The translations under genes and the position numbers were made by a program. Below the pieces are notes generated by a model that saw nothing but the letters and a program-made list of their open reading frames with translations, did no database searches and was not told the origin of the DNA. From Bacteroidaceae bacterium (GTDB lineage: Bacteria > Bacteroidota > Bacteroidia > Bacteroidales > Bacteroidaceae), in the NCBI GenBank assembly GCA_017619585.1, contig JAFZSA010000034.1, forward strand, positions 310,001 through 374,000: a DNA stretch of 64,000 nt, read 5' to 3'. Positions within the stretch are counted from its first letter, which is position 1, and every line of letters begins with the position of its first letter. Shown piece after piece: positions 33,432-49,105 of this stretch.

Positions 33432-33584
33432 ATGACTACAGAATGTCCTAACTGCCACATGGATAACGCATATTGCGATGGCGTTCAATACGTTTGTCCT
33501 GATTGTGATTTTGAATGGCCTTGTGATGAAATTGATTGGGCAGAAAATGAACAAGAAGAGATTGATGAAGATGACGATTACTAA
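33432..33584 (+). CDS. 50-residue zinc-ribbon protein (PhnA/YjdM N-terminal-like)
   Basis: This short gene encodes MTTECPNCHMDNAYCDGVQY, then VCPDCDFEW, and a very acidic tail (DEIDWAENEQEE and a run of Asp). The CPxC-x13-CPxC spacing and the FEW ending match the zinc ribbon at the N-terminus of PhnA/YjdM proteins, but the rest of that protein is absent. It lies 43 bp after the YaaW-like gene and may be co-transcribed with it. A hairpin follows. The conserved Cys pairs and the clean frame support it as a real gene. Confidence 0.65.
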   Translation: MTTECPNCHMDNAYCDGVQYVCPDCDFEWPCDEIDWAENEQEEIDEDDDY

Positions 33585-33652
33585 AAAAACGATTGCAACC
33601 ATCAACATTTTCATTACCATTCAGAGAATAGTTAATTCTATTATATTTAACG

Positions 33653-33687
33653 AATCAGCGAGAGATCTTTATTATCTCCCGCTGATT
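33653..33687 (+). terminator. Hairpin after the zinc-ribbon gene
   Basis: AATCAGCG-GAGAT and ATCTC-CGCTGATT pair around CTTTATT, and TTTATT follows. It is placed to end the YaaW-like/zinc-ribbon transcript, and also lies just beyond the convergent membrane-protein gene. Confidence 0.6.
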
Positions 33688-33700
33688 TATTAAAGGACTC

Positions 33701-33967
33701 TTATGCAAGATATGGAAGCCATAAAAATTTTCCCAAGCACCATAGAGCTAAGACAATCAGCAAACTGTATATATCCCACCACCTCATTTCAACCTTAGTA
33801 CGAGCCAGCCCTATCAGAAGGACAAAAAATATAGCTATCAAAATTAAATTTGTCTCAAAGAAATTTACATACCACGTAAAAAATCTTGTTATAAGTGCTA
33901 CCATATTATAAAATTTAAAGTGAACAATATTTTCATGGAATTCAATCAATGCTTTATTGATGAGCAC
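33701..33967 (-). CDS. Small two-helix membrane protein, unknown
   Basis: This 88-residue protein has two hydrophobic segments (LILIAIFFVLLIGLA and YSLLIVLALWCLGKFLWL) joined by a short charged loop, TKVEMRWWD. An alternative start at Met 22 would leave the membrane part unchanged. I recognise no family. It is convergent with the zinc-ribbon gene and lies within the AT-rich stretch. Confidence 0.5.
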   Translation of the reverse strand: MLINKALIEFHENIVHFKFYNMVALITRFFTWYVNFFETNLILIAIFFVLLIGLARTKVEMRWWDIYSLLIVLALWCLGKFLWLPYLA

Positions 33968-34269
33968 ACTAAATCACCGCAAAAATACGAAGAGAATCTG
34001 AAAATGAGAAGAGTTTCATAGATAATTTGATTTTAAGGTGGCTTTTCACTCCAATTTAACAATCAGTCAGGCCAAACTAAACGGGCTGTCAACTCCGAGC
34101 TGATTTGTCCTCCCCTGCCACTAACTCGGCCCTTGCTATAAAGGAGGAATAAAGGAGTACTCCCAGAGCCTACATTTGTACACTCCTCGAGGGTACACGT
34201 GTGGACCCCTGGGTAGAACACGTGCAGACTCCTGAGGCTGCAAAGAAGCGCTCACAGATTCCCCTTGAT

Positions 34270-34335
34270 AGCAATACGGCGTTTCGCTGGTAGAGATACG
34301 GCGTTTTACTGACAGTAACACGGCGTTTCGCTAAT
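34270..34335. repeat. Three 22-bp tandem repeats
   Basis: Units begin at 34270, 34292 and 34314. Each reads AG, four variable bases, ACGGCGTTTCGCT (TTTTACT in the second), then three variable bases. The phase is exactly 22 bp. There are no spacers, so it is not a CRISPR array. Confidence 0.8.
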
Positions 34336-34348
34336 AGCGCCATAGGGT

Positions 34349-34509
34349 GTGACAATTGTGACAATTGGACAGTGTCTTACCCTGAAAAACGTTGAATCAA
34401 AAAGACGTTTTTCAGGGTAAGACAAAAACACTATAAAGAAACTGAATAACTGAATACTGAATTTCTGAATACGCACAGAAAATGCACTGTCCTTTGTCAC
34501 AATTGTCAC
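34349..34509. repeat. Nested inverted repeat (MITE-like)
   Basis: Outer arms: 34349-34374 (GTGACAATTGTGACA, then GGACAGTG) and 34485-34509 are reverse complements apart from one mismatch and one indel. Inside them, 34374-34391 and 34406-34423 are perfect 18-bp arms (GTCTTACCCTGAAAAACG and its complement) around 14 bases. The inner stem is strong enough to act as a terminator. Confidence 0.8.
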
Positions 34510-34647
34510 AAGCAAGAAAGCAGTGTAAGGATTTTTCCACATTGCCGTTGATATACGTTTTGCCGCCATACTGGGGAAAAATTATTCCCACACTAGGGAA
34601 TTTTTGCGCTCTCGTATAGTAGCAAGTGTTTCTATTAATACGGAAAA

Positions 34648-34671
34648 ACGAGGGGTCAGAAAGCCCCTCGT
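34648..34671 (-). terminator. Terminator of the GH2/GH78 operon
   Basis: On the minus strand ACGAGGGG pairs with CCCCTCGT around eight bases and is followed by TTTTCC. It lies 55 bp beyond the stop codon of the beta-galactosidase gene. Confidence 0.8.
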
Positions 34672-34726
34672 TCTATGTAATGTTTTTTCTTTAATTATAT
34701 ATTATTACACTAGAAAAATTCCGTAC

Positions 34727-42558
<7,832 letters not shown>

Positions 42559-42598
42559 ATTGTTGTTAATCATTAGGGTTTCTTATTACTTCTGGGGA

Positions 42599-42741
42599 CA
42601 AAATTATCGTTTAGAAAACAACTGAACCTTTAATTTATGTCATTAGCACATCAAAATATGACATATAGCAGAGAAAACTGCCATATTTAACGTAAAAAGC
42701 TGTAATTAAAGATAATGATTTCAGTATTTTGGCTATATTTG
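42599..42741. promoter_or_regulatory. Divergent control region between GH78 and araC-type genes
   Basis: A minus-strand TAATTTTG (-7 type, 42599-42606) serves the GH78/GH2 operon and a plus-strand TATATTTG (42734-42741) the regulator gene. Between them lies an ATATAGCAG-N6-CTGCCATAT dyad (about 42664-42688). The 12-mer AAAATATGACAT occurs at 42653-42664 and again at 42767-42778, overlapping the regulator's start codon. These are plausible AraC-type binding sites. Confidence 0.5.
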
Positions 42742-42771
42742 CGATGAATAATATGTAATATTCTATAAAAT

Positions 42772-43671
42772 ATGACATCTCCAAACGAGCATCTCAACTT
42801 TAAATACCTGCCTATTGTTGAACACGATTTAGACTGGGGGCTGACGGTTAGCTGTGTTGGCAGCCAGGACATCATGCCAGGAGAGAGCTATCCGCCTGCA
42901 GAACATCCATTGTCACACAGATTCAAGCCCACAAAGGGACGTATGCTGGACGAATTCCAGTTGATTTACTGCGCCAAAGGGGCAGGAACATTCCACACGG
43001 AAACAGCAGGTGAGATGCAGGTTAAGGCAGGGGATATGATGATGCTTTTTCCACAAGAACGCCACACATACCACCCCGACGAGAAAACAGGGTGGAAGGA
43101 ATACTGGATAGGATTCAAAGGACCCAACATAGAAATGAGAGTAAGGAAAGGCTTCTTCTCTACCCAGCACCCTCTGTTCCACTTGCCTGTAACCTTGAAC
43201 AATGATATCGTGAACATGTACAATATGGGCATCAAGGCTGCCCAGCACATGGAGAAAGGCTACCAGCAACTGCTGAGCGGATACGTTAATATGCTGTTGG
43301 GGTACATCCTTTCCTACGACAATACACTAAGTCAGACGGAGAAGGAGGTTACGGAAGCTATACACCAGGCCATCCTGTTCATCCACAACAACTACCAGCA
43401 CGACATCCAGTCGGAGGACATAGCCAAGTCCATCAACTGGGGCTATAGTCGTTTCAGAAAGATATTCCTGCAACAAACGGGCAAGACGCCATACCAATAT
43501 ATCCAAGAAATGCGCATCGAGCAAAGTAAGTTCCTGTTGCTGAACACCACTAAGGCACTAAAGGAAATAGCCTACGAGGTAGGTTTCAGCAACCCCGACT
43601 ACTTCTCGACTGCCTTCAGGCGGATAACAGGCGTATCACCAATGGCTTACAAAAAGCGGCAACTGGAATAA
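42772..43671 (+). CDS. AraC-family transcriptional regulator
   Basis: This 299-residue protein has an N-terminal cupin-like ligand domain (FQLIYCAKGAGTFHTE, then VKAGDMMMLFPQERHTYHP) and two C-terminal helix-turn-helix motifs (DIQSEDIAKSINWGYSRFRK and ALKEIAYEVGFSNPDYFSTAF, followed by TGVSPMAYKK). It is divergent from the GH78/GH2 operon and most likely activates it in response to a sugar released from the glycan. Confidence 0.93.
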   Translation: MTSPNEHLNFKYLPIVEHDLDWGLTVSCVGSQDIMPGESYPPAEHPLSHRFKPTKGRMLDEFQLIYCAKGAGTFHTETAGEMQVKAGDMMMLFPQERHTYHPDEKTGWKEYWIGFKGPNIEMRVRKGFFSTQHPLFHLPVTLNNDIVNMYNMGIKAAQHMEKGYQQLLSGYVNMLLGYILSYDNTLSQTEKEVTEAIHQAILFIHNNYQHDIQSEDIAKSINWGYSRFRKIFLQQTGKTPYQYIQEMRIEQSKFLLLNTTKALKEIAYEVGFSNPDYFSTAFRRITGVSPMAYKKRQLE

Positions 43672-43679
43672 CAAAAGAG

Positions 43680-44924
43680 TTATTGGATACCCAAAAGACT
43701 AAAAGGTGTAGTGTAAGTGGTGCGGATGCGCCACTGCTCGGGATATAGATTGTTGATTCGATTGCCCACACACTTGCCTGGGCCTAAAACATAACCCTTG
43801 TAACAAAGCAATACCATTCCTCGGGGTGCCGGCACACGAACGGCTTCGCGACGCAGATACTGCAGAGCCTCGTTGTAATTAAGCTCAACACGTGGCATAT
43901 CAGGTTCTACAACGAAAGCGGGAGGTAGGACATTGAGCATTGAACATTGAACATTGAACATTGGCAATTGAGAGTTATTCTCATACCCCGAATTTTGAAT
44001 TTCTAATTTTGAATTTTGAATTGGAAAGTTCTTCTGGATGGCAGCACAATAGAAGCCTTCTCCCCTATCGCGGCCAGGAAGGAAATGACGTTCTTCAAGA
44101 AGTTCTGCACCAAGGGTTTCACAGATCCAACGGGCATTATCCTCGTCTTCGAAACGATTAAAGGTACAAGTGCTGTAAATGAGCAATCCGCCAGGCTTGA
44201 GCACATGCCAGATGTCCTGCAGAATCTCGCGCTGACGATGCCAGCAGACGTCAACATTCTGAAGACTCCAATCCTGAACGGCAACCTCATCCTTACGGAA
44301 CATCCCCTCACCTGAGCAGGGAACATCGGTCACCAGCAAATCAAAGCAGTCCGTGAAAGCCGTAAAATCAGCAGGATAGTTCTGTGTTACTATGCTACGG
44401 ACAGGATACTCACCCTCTGACATACGGGTCCACTTCTGCATATTCTCGGCCAGTACCTGAGCACGCTTGGGCATAGGCTCGTTGCTGACAAGCACAGAGC
44501 CCTCAGGCAACAAACCAGCCAACAATGTACTCTTGCCACCAGGGGCAGCACAGAGGTCCAAAGCAGCGACAGGAGCCCCCTCCCCGCTCCCCCTTTGGGG
44601 GAGTGCAGAATTATGAATTATGAATTGTGAATTATGAATTAACTCAGCAATGTACATAGAGGACGCTTCCTGAACATAGTAGGCGCCGGCATGCAGCAAG
44701 GGATCAAAAGTAAAGGCAGGTCTCTCTGCCAGATAATAGGCATCAGGGCACCAAGGCACTGGGTCAGCCTGCACCTTATCCAAGCTAAGAGGCAGCCCCT
44801 TACGGGGATTCAAACGGATAGAAACTTCCGGCTCCGTCTCACAAAGGGCTTGGCACAACGCATCGGCAGTACTGGTATCATACTGCTCGTGCATCAAACG
44901 TACAAAGTCCTCTGGCAACTGCAT
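43680..44924 (-). CDS. rRNA cytosine-C5 methyltransferase (NOL1/Sun/RsmF family) with repeat insertions
   Basis: This SAM-dependent enzyme forms m5C in rRNA. It has the SAM motif LDLCAAPGGKSTLLAG, the catalytic motifs TDVPCSGEGMFRKD and IYSTCTFNRFEDEDNA (the two Cys of the family), and a C-terminal PUA-like part. Two stretches look foreign. Residues about 95-117 (IHNSQFIIHNSALPQRGSGE) come from an AT-rich repeat joined to the 32-bp hairpin repeat. Residues about 298-331 (PIQNSKLEIQNS and QLPMFNVQCSMLN) come from two more AT-rich runs, and lie in the linker between the methyltransferase and C-terminal domains. The frame is intact throughout, so it is probably still functional. Confidence 0.9.
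   Translation of the reverse strand: MQLPEDFVRLMHEQYDTSTADALCQALCETEPEVSIRLNPRKGLPLSLDKVQADPVPWCPDAYYLAERPAFTFDPLLHAGAYYVQEASSMYIAELIHNSQFIIHNSALPQRGSGEGAPVAALDLCAAPGGKSTLLAGLLPEGSVLVSNEPMPKRAQVLAENMQKWTRMSEGEYPVRSIVTQNYPADFTAFTDCFDLLVTDVPCSGEGMFRKDEVAVQDWSLQNVDVCWHRQREILQDIWHVLKPGGLLIYSTCTFNRFEDEDNARWICETLGAELLEERHFLPGRDRGEGFYCAAIQKNFPIQNSKLEIQNSGYENNSQLPMFNVQCSMLNVLPPAFVVEPDMPRVELNYNEALQYLRREAVRVPAPRGMVLLCYKGYVLGPGKCVGNRINNLYPEQWRIRTTYTTPFSLLGIQ
43931..44026. repeat. AT-rich repeat tracts inside the methyltransferase gene
   Basis: 43931-43970 consists of attgaacattgaac-type units and 43991-44026 of gaattttgaatt-type units. They are translated in the interdomain linker. Confidence 0.75.
44574..44641. 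repeat. 32-bp GC-rich hairpin repeat, copy 2, joined to an AT-rich repeat
   Basis: 44574-44605 is identical to 1133-1164. It is directly followed by an aattatgaattatgaattgtg run (44609-44641). Within this gene the hairpin repeat is read as ALPQRGSGEGAP, one frame away from the reading in tcdA. Confidence 0.9.
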
Positions 44925-44929
44925 AATGA

Positions 44930-45727
44930 TTACACGCTTACAACACCCTTGATGGCGGGCCAGGGATCATAATCAACAAGTTGGAAATCCTCGTACTTGA
45001 AGTCGAAGATATTCTTGACCTCCGGATTGATAATCATCTTGGGCAACTTACGAGGCTCGCGGCTAAGCTGCAACTTAACCTGATCCATGTGATTGAGATA
45101 GATATGGGTATCACCCGTCGTATGAATGAACTCGCCAGGCTTAAGGCCACAGACCTGAGCCATCATCATACACAACAGAGCATAAGAGGCTATGTTGAAG
45201 GGAACGCCCAAGAAACAATCGGCACTGCGCTGATATAGCTGCAGGCTGAGCTTACCGTCTGCCACATAGAACTGGAAGAAGGCATGGCAAGGAGGCAGGT
45301 TCATATTCTTGATGTCTGCCACATTCCAGGCACTGACAATGATACGACGGCAGTTAGGGTCGTTCTTGATAGTATCTACAGCCTGCTGGATCTGGTCTAT
45401 GAATCCTCCGTCATAATCAGGCCATGAACGCCACTGGTAGCCATAAATATGGCCTAAGTCGCCCGTCACGGGGTCTGCCCACTCATTCCAGATACGCACA
45501 CCACGTTCCTGTAGCCAATGGGCATTGGTATTGCCCTGCAGGAACCACAGCAACTCGTAGATAATACTCTTAAGGTGTACCTTCTTGGTGGTAAGAAGGG
45601 GGAAACCCTCCTCCAGATTGAAACGCATCTGATGACCAAAGATGCTGATAGTACCGGTTCCGGTACGGTCGCTCTTCTTATTACCCTCATCAAGGATGCG
45701 CTGCAGTAAGTCTAAATATTGTTTCAT
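44930..45727 (-). CDS. thyA: Thymidylate synthase
   Basis: ThyA methylates dUMP to dTMP with methylene-tetrahydrofolate. The 265-residue protein has the DRTGTGT loop, the catalytic C147 in [12 protein letters not shown], the [20 protein letters not shown] segment and the [14 protein letters not shown] motif. It overlaps folA by 4 bp (ATGA), the classic thyA-folA arrangement: the dihydrofolate it forms is reduced by the next enzyme of the pair. Confidence 0.98.
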   Translation of the reverse strand: MKQYLDLLQRILDEGNKKSDRTGTGTISIFGHQMRFNLEEGFPLLTTKKVHLKSIIYELLWFLQGNTNAHWLQERGVRIWNEWADPVTGDLGHIYGYQWRSWPDYDGGFIDQIQQAVDTIKNDPNCRRIIVSAWNVADIKNMNLPPCHAFFQFYVADGKLSLQLYQRSADCFLGVPFNIASYALLCMMMAQVCGLKPGEFIHTTGDTHIYLNHMDQVKLQLSREPRKLPKMIINPEVKNIFDFKYEDFQLVDYDPWPAIKGVVSV

Positions 45728-46209
45728 TTGCGTACGTAATCTGTGAATGAATAACGGTACTGGTGTTTCTCGTCTGTATCATGCTCTTCCTTCTCTGCTA
45801 CTACCCATTCTTCCCCTGAGAACTGTGGAAAGAAGGCATCAGCCTGAGCAGGGGTATCCTCTATCTCTGTCAGACAGAGACGGTCAGCCAAAGGAAGAGC
45901 CTCGTTGTAAACGCTGGCTCCACCTATTATATATATATCCTCGTCTGGAGTACAGGAAGCCAAAGCGGCTTGCAGCGAAGGGAATGTCTCTGCCCCTGGG
46001 AAGGTTACCTGAGAACGTGTAAGTACCACATTACGACGGTTAGGCAAAGCACCTTTGGGTAACGACTCGAAGGTGCGACGACCCATAATGATAGTATGCC
46101 CCGTGGTAAGTGCCTTGAACCGCTTCAGGTCGTTAGGCAGCCAGTAGAGCAGTTTATTCTGATAACCTATGGCCATATCCCGGGCCACGGCAGCAATGAT
46201 ACTAACCAT
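45724..46209 (-). CDS. folA: Dihydrofolate reductase
   Basis: This 161-residue enzyme reduces dihydrofolate with NADPH. It has [29 protein letters not shown] (substrate site), [27 protein letters not shown] and [25 protein letters not shown] (NADPH loops). The usual acidic residue follows the LPND motif. It lies upstream of thyA, with a 4-bp overlap. A TACTTTTG box (46233-46240, minus strand) is a possible -7 element. Confidence 0.97.
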   Translation of the reverse strand: MVSIIAAVARDMAIGYQNKLLYWLPNDLKRFKALTTGHTIIMGRRTFESLPKGALPNRRNVVLTRSQVTFPGAETFPSLQAALASCTPDEDIYIIGGASVYNEALPLADRLCLTEIEDTPAQADAFFPQFSGEEWVVAEKEEHDTDEKHQYRYSFTDYVRK

Positions 46210-46249
46210 AAAATCCGAATTTTATTATGGACGCAAAAGTACAAAAAAA

Positions 46250-46275
46250 AGGTGACTTGCGGAAACAAGTCACCT
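46250..46275. terminator. Bidirectional terminator between the exbD operon and folA
   Basis: AGGTGACTTG (46250-46259) and CAAGTCACCT (46266-46275) form a perfect 10-bp stem. It is flanked by A-runs on the left and T-runs on the right, so it can terminate transcription from both strands. It mainly ends the minus-strand exbB-exbD operon. Confidence 0.85.
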
Positions 46276-46302
46276 CTTTTTTATTAGGAAATCTGTCTTT
46301 TA

Positions 46303-46761
46303 CTAGTTACGACGTGAAGCCGAATAATTAATCTTCAAAGCCCAAGACTTACGCAACACTTCCTTGATATCGGTGATATAACCCATATGAGTGTGCTGGT
46401 CGGCCTTGATGGAGATAACCTGATCTCCCTCGTTAACCATTCCCTTACGCTCTGCAGCTACGAAGTCCATTACTTCACGGGGTTCTGCATAACGGTCGTT
46501 CAACTGAATACGTGTACCGCTACCCATCTGTGCACGAAGCTGATCTGTTGGAGGACCAACATAGATGAATGAAACGGCTGACTTCTTCTCCAGCTTAGTC
46601 AACTCAGTACCCTGAGGAACAACAAACTTAACCTTCAGCGTAACTTCACGCATGGTTGTTACCATCATGAAGAAGAACAAGATGGTAAAAATCAAGTCGG
46701 GCAGAGATGAAGTATTCATCTCGACCATCTCACGACCTTCTTTTCTCTTAAATCCTGCCAT
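46303..46761 (-). CDS. exbD: ExbD/TolR-family protein (second)
   Basis: This 152-residue protein carries an N-terminal membrane helix (LPDLIFTILFFFMMVTT, with the conserved Asp of the proton path near residue 22) and a periplasmic domain. With ExbB it forms the proton-driven motor that powers TonB. It overlaps the preceding exbD by one base. Two different ExbD subunits are usual in Bacteroidota. Confidence 0.92.
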   Translation of the reverse strand: MAGFKRKEGREMVEMNTSSLPDLIFTILFFFMMVTTMREVTLKVKFVVPQGTELTKLEKKSAVSFIYVGPPTDQLRAQMGSGTRIQLNDRYAEPREVMDFVAAERKGMVNEGDQVISIKADQHTHMGYITDIKEVLRKSWALKINYSASRRN

Positions 46762-47363
46762 TATTGTGCTACTCCATACTTTTTAGGTTCGGCCTCGGAA
46801 ATATTCTGAGGATAGTACTGACGGACTGCAGCCTTGAGATCTTCATCCAAAGACTCGTATAGACGTCCGAACTTCTCCTTGGAAATCTCGTCACGTAACT
46901 CGCTGTAGGCAGCTACCAATTCGTTCTGAACCTGGAAATACGCGAAATATGGCGTATCACGGGCAGTCTGAACGGAGATAACGTGCTTGTCGGTTACGAA
47001 GCAACGACCCATATGATCAATTACCTTAACATGCTTCTCAGGCCACTTGCTGAAATTCTGCTCGTTCTTGATAAAGTCTTTAGCGCGCTGACGTAATATG
47101 CTGATATCAACATAATCGCTAAAAGTCTCATCCTTTATCCAGAGCTGACCTTGTGGGTTCAGACGAACATACATAATGTTCCTGGACTTGATGTCGACCT
47201 GGGCATCCTCCTGGTCTGGATCTGGGGGATTGGGAAGTCGGCGAGACAAACCCATATCCGTATCCATTGATGTTGTCACCAGGAAGAAGATAAGCAGCAT
47301 GAAAGAGATGTCAGCCGTTGAACTAGTGTTCAGGCCCGGCATTTTCTTTTTCTTCTTTGCCAT
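46761..47363 (-). CDS. exbD: ExbD/TolR-family protein (first)
   Basis: This 200-residue protein starts MAKKKKKMPGLNTSSTADIS, followed by the membrane helix FMLLIFFLVTTSMD with the conserved Asp just before it. A longer periplasmic part than in the second copy reaches about residue 200. It is co-transcribed with exbB, the small membrane protein and the second exbD. Confidence 0.92.
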   Translation of the reverse strand: MAKKKKKMPGLNTSSTADISFMLLIFFLVTTSMDTDMGLSRRLPNPPDPDQEDAQVDIKSRNIMYVRLNPQGQLWIKDETFSDYVDISILRQRAKDFIKNEQNFSKWPEKHVKVIDHMGRCFVTDKHVISVQTARDTPYFAYFQVQNELVAAYSELRDEISKEKFGRLYESLDEDLKAAVRQYYPQNISEAEPKKYGVAQ

Positions 47364-47390
47364 ATCTACTTAACTGTTTTTTAAAGGATG

Positions 47391-47879
47391 TTACTTCTTA
47401 ATAGCGCTTTTTGTAAGAACACCAGTCATGCTAACAATTACAGCAGCTGTAGCAGCAAGGGTAAGGATACCAATTGAAACGCAGAATGCGTCAACAACAG
47501 TAACCCAACCAGCAGAGGTAACGGTACCGTCAGCAGCAGTGAAAGCTTCCTCACCAATGCCTAGTACGAAACCAACTACAACTGAAGCAACGAACAGACC
47601 CCATGTAATAAGGGAAACCTTACCACCAGGAACGCCGGTAGAAGCAGCAGGATCTGTACCCTTGCTACTTGCAATACCCTTGATACCTGACCATATTGTA
47701 AGTCCTGCTGTTGCAATTACCAACAGGTACATCAACCACATGATGATGTCCGTCAGTATAGGCTCATTATTGTCACCTACAGGATTATCATAGCCGATCG
47801 TCAAGAACGCTGCGAAGGATACCAAGATAATTCCAATGCAGATGTACAAAGCCATCTTGGAAATTTTCTCAATCTTCAT
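47391..47879 (-). CDS. Four-helix membrane protein of the exb operon
   Basis: This 162-residue protein has four hydrophobic segments (LYICIGIILVSFAAFLTIG, IIMWLMYLLVIATAGLTIW, LITWGLFVASVVVGFVLGI, VSIGILTLAATAAVIVSM). It lies between exbB (24 bp) and exbD (27 bp). A protein of this type in this position is common in Bacteroidales and presumably assists the ExbBD motor. No known domain is seen. Confidence 0.8.
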   Translation of the reverse strand: MKIEKISKMALYICIGIILVSFAAFLTIGYDNPVGDNNEPILTDIIMWLMYLLVIATAGLTIWSGIKGIASSKGTDPAASTGVPGGKVSLITWGLFVASVVVGFVLGIGEEAFTAADGTVTSAGWVTVVDAFCVSIGILTLAATAAVIVSMTGVLTKSAIKK

Positions 47880-47903
47880 AATACTTTCTCTGAATCGGGG
47901 TTA

Positions 47904-48749
47904 TTACTTCTTACACTTGTCTGACTGTACACACATGGTCAACAGCTCCTGAGCTGCCTCTTCCATATTACTGGTCAGAGATTCTACCTTAGCCAGAATG
48001 TAGTTGTAGAATACCTGAAGAATCAAAGCTACGATAATACCGAAGATAGTGGTAATCAAAGCCACCTTCATACCACCGGCAACAACGGTAGGACTGATAT
48101 CACCAGCACGCTGGATGTCATCGAATGCCATAACCATACCGATCACAGTACCCAAGAATCCAAGAGAGGGAGCCATAGCGATGAAGAGGGTAATCCAAGA
48201 GCAGTTCTGCTCGAGGTAAGAGCCCTGAACCTCAGCCTCCATGTTGATAGTACTCTCGATAGTACCGATATCGTTGCGGTCTGTACTTGCCAAGCACTCC
48301 ATAGCCTTGCGGCTAACCTGAGCTACAGGACCACGTGTACCCTTACAGAAGTCAATAGCACCATTAACGTCACCAGCGGCAACCTTAGCAGCCAAATCAG
48401 TTGTGAACTTACGTGTATTGATCTGAGCGAGAGACAGATAGATAACGCGCTCGATACAGAATGCGAGACCCAGTACCAAAGCGATGGCAACCAATGACAT
48501 GAAGCCTGCGCCACCCTCAATGTACTTTGTCTTCAGAGTCTTAAAGATACTTTCACTCTCTTCCTCCACAACGGGAGCAGCGTCTGTTTCTGCCTCAGCA
48601 GCAGTAGTGTCTACAACAGCAGAGTCTGCAGGAGCTACGCTGTCAACCTGCTCAGTAGTAGCTTCCACATCTTCCTGAGCCATTACAGCTGATGTCATTC
48701 CAAAAGTAAATGCTGCTACCAACGCAACAATTGCAAATAACTTTTTCAT
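47904..48749 (-). CDS. exbB: ExbB/TolQ/MotA-type proton channel protein
   Basis: This 281-residue protein has an unusual N-terminus for ExbB: a signal-like segment (FAIVALVAAFTFGMTSAVMA) and about 50 Glu/Asp/Ala-rich residues. The channel itself follows: LVAIALVLGLAFCIERVIYL, ITLFIAMAPSLGFLGTVIGM and MKVALITTIFGIIVALILQVFYNYI. It provides energy to TonB-dependent receptors such as the two in the 2-14 kb operon. It is the first gene of a four-gene operon. Confidence 0.93.
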   Translation of the reverse strand: MKKLFAIVALVAAFTFGMTSAVMAQEDVEATTEQVDSVAPADSAVVDTTAAEAETDAAPVVEEESESIFKTLKTKYIEGGAGFMSLVAIALVLGLAFCIERVIYLSLAQINTRKFTTDLAAKVAAGDVNGAIDFCKGTRGPVAQVSRKAMECLASTDRNDIGTIESTINMEAEVQGSYLEQNCSWITLFIAMAPSLGFLGTVIGMVMAFDDIQRAGDISPTVVAGGMKVALITTIFGIIVALILQVFYNYILAKVESLTSNMEEAAQELLTMCVQSDKCKK

Positions 48750-48812
48750 TTTGTGTTCTTTTAAATTGATTAATGTTATTACTTTTATTATTTATACTCA
48801 AATTATACACAA

Positions 48813-48830
48813 GCGGAGAGACGGGGATTC
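48813..48830. repeat. 18-bp duplicate of the tRNA-Ser 3' end
   Basis: GCGGAGAGACGGGGATTC here is identical to 48878-48895, which is the 3' end of the tRNA-Ser gene (acceptor arm and T-arm on the minus strand). The copies are 65 bp apart. Between them lie a small hairpin (GCAAAGGC/GCCTTGC) and a TTTGAACCCCTTCTC stretch that also looks like a decayed T-arm. Confidence 0.7.
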
Positions 48831-48878
48831 CGCAAAGGCTTTCTGCCTTGCCGGCTTTGAACCCCTTCTCATGCCTTG

Positions 48879-48966
48879 CGGAGAGACGGGGATTCGAACC
48901 CCGGATACGCTTTTGACGTATACACGCTTTCCAGGCGTGCCTCTTCAGCCACTCGAGCATCTCTCC
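48879..48966 (-). tRNA. tRNA-Ser (anticodon GGA)
   Basis: Read on the minus strand, the acceptor arms GGAGAGA and TCTCTCC pair and a G discriminator follows. The anticodon arm is CACGC-CTGGAAA-GCGTG, giving anticodon GGA for Ser codons UCC/UCU. A long variable arm (TATACG..CGTATC) and the T-arm CGGGG-TTCGAAT-CCCCG are clear. The 88 bases fit a class II tRNA. CCA is not encoded. Confidence 0.95.
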
Positions 48967-49105
48967 TTAGGCAGAAACGCACATATTATGCGTCACTATA
49001 TACGTTTTCGGTTACAAAAATATCTTTTTTTTTGAACATTACCACATGATATTGCAAAAAGTTTTGAGTAAAGTGGATTTTTTCGACTATTTGCACACAA
49101 CGGCA

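Larger units (their letters stand above)
33968..34726. other. 759-bp non-coding stretch with layered repeats
   Basis: I see no convincing gene here. From left to right it holds a G/C-richer patch with small dyads (34100-34260), three perfect-length 22-bp tandem units (34270-34335), a nested inverted repeat (34349-34509), an AAAAATT..CCC/GGGAATTTTT dyad (34577-34605) and a terminator for the minus-strand beta-galactosidase gene (34648-34671). It looks like a graveyard of small mobile or structural repeats at the edge of the accessory stretch. Confidence 0.6.

Noticed and set aside
34270..34335. Possible CRISPR array
   Set aside because: Units are 22 bp and directly adjacent without spacers, the second unit is diverged, and no cas gene is nearby.
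43680..44924. Methyltransferase as a pseudogene because of three repeat insertions
   Set aside because: The frame is open from start to stop, and both catalytic Cys motifs and the SAM motif are present.
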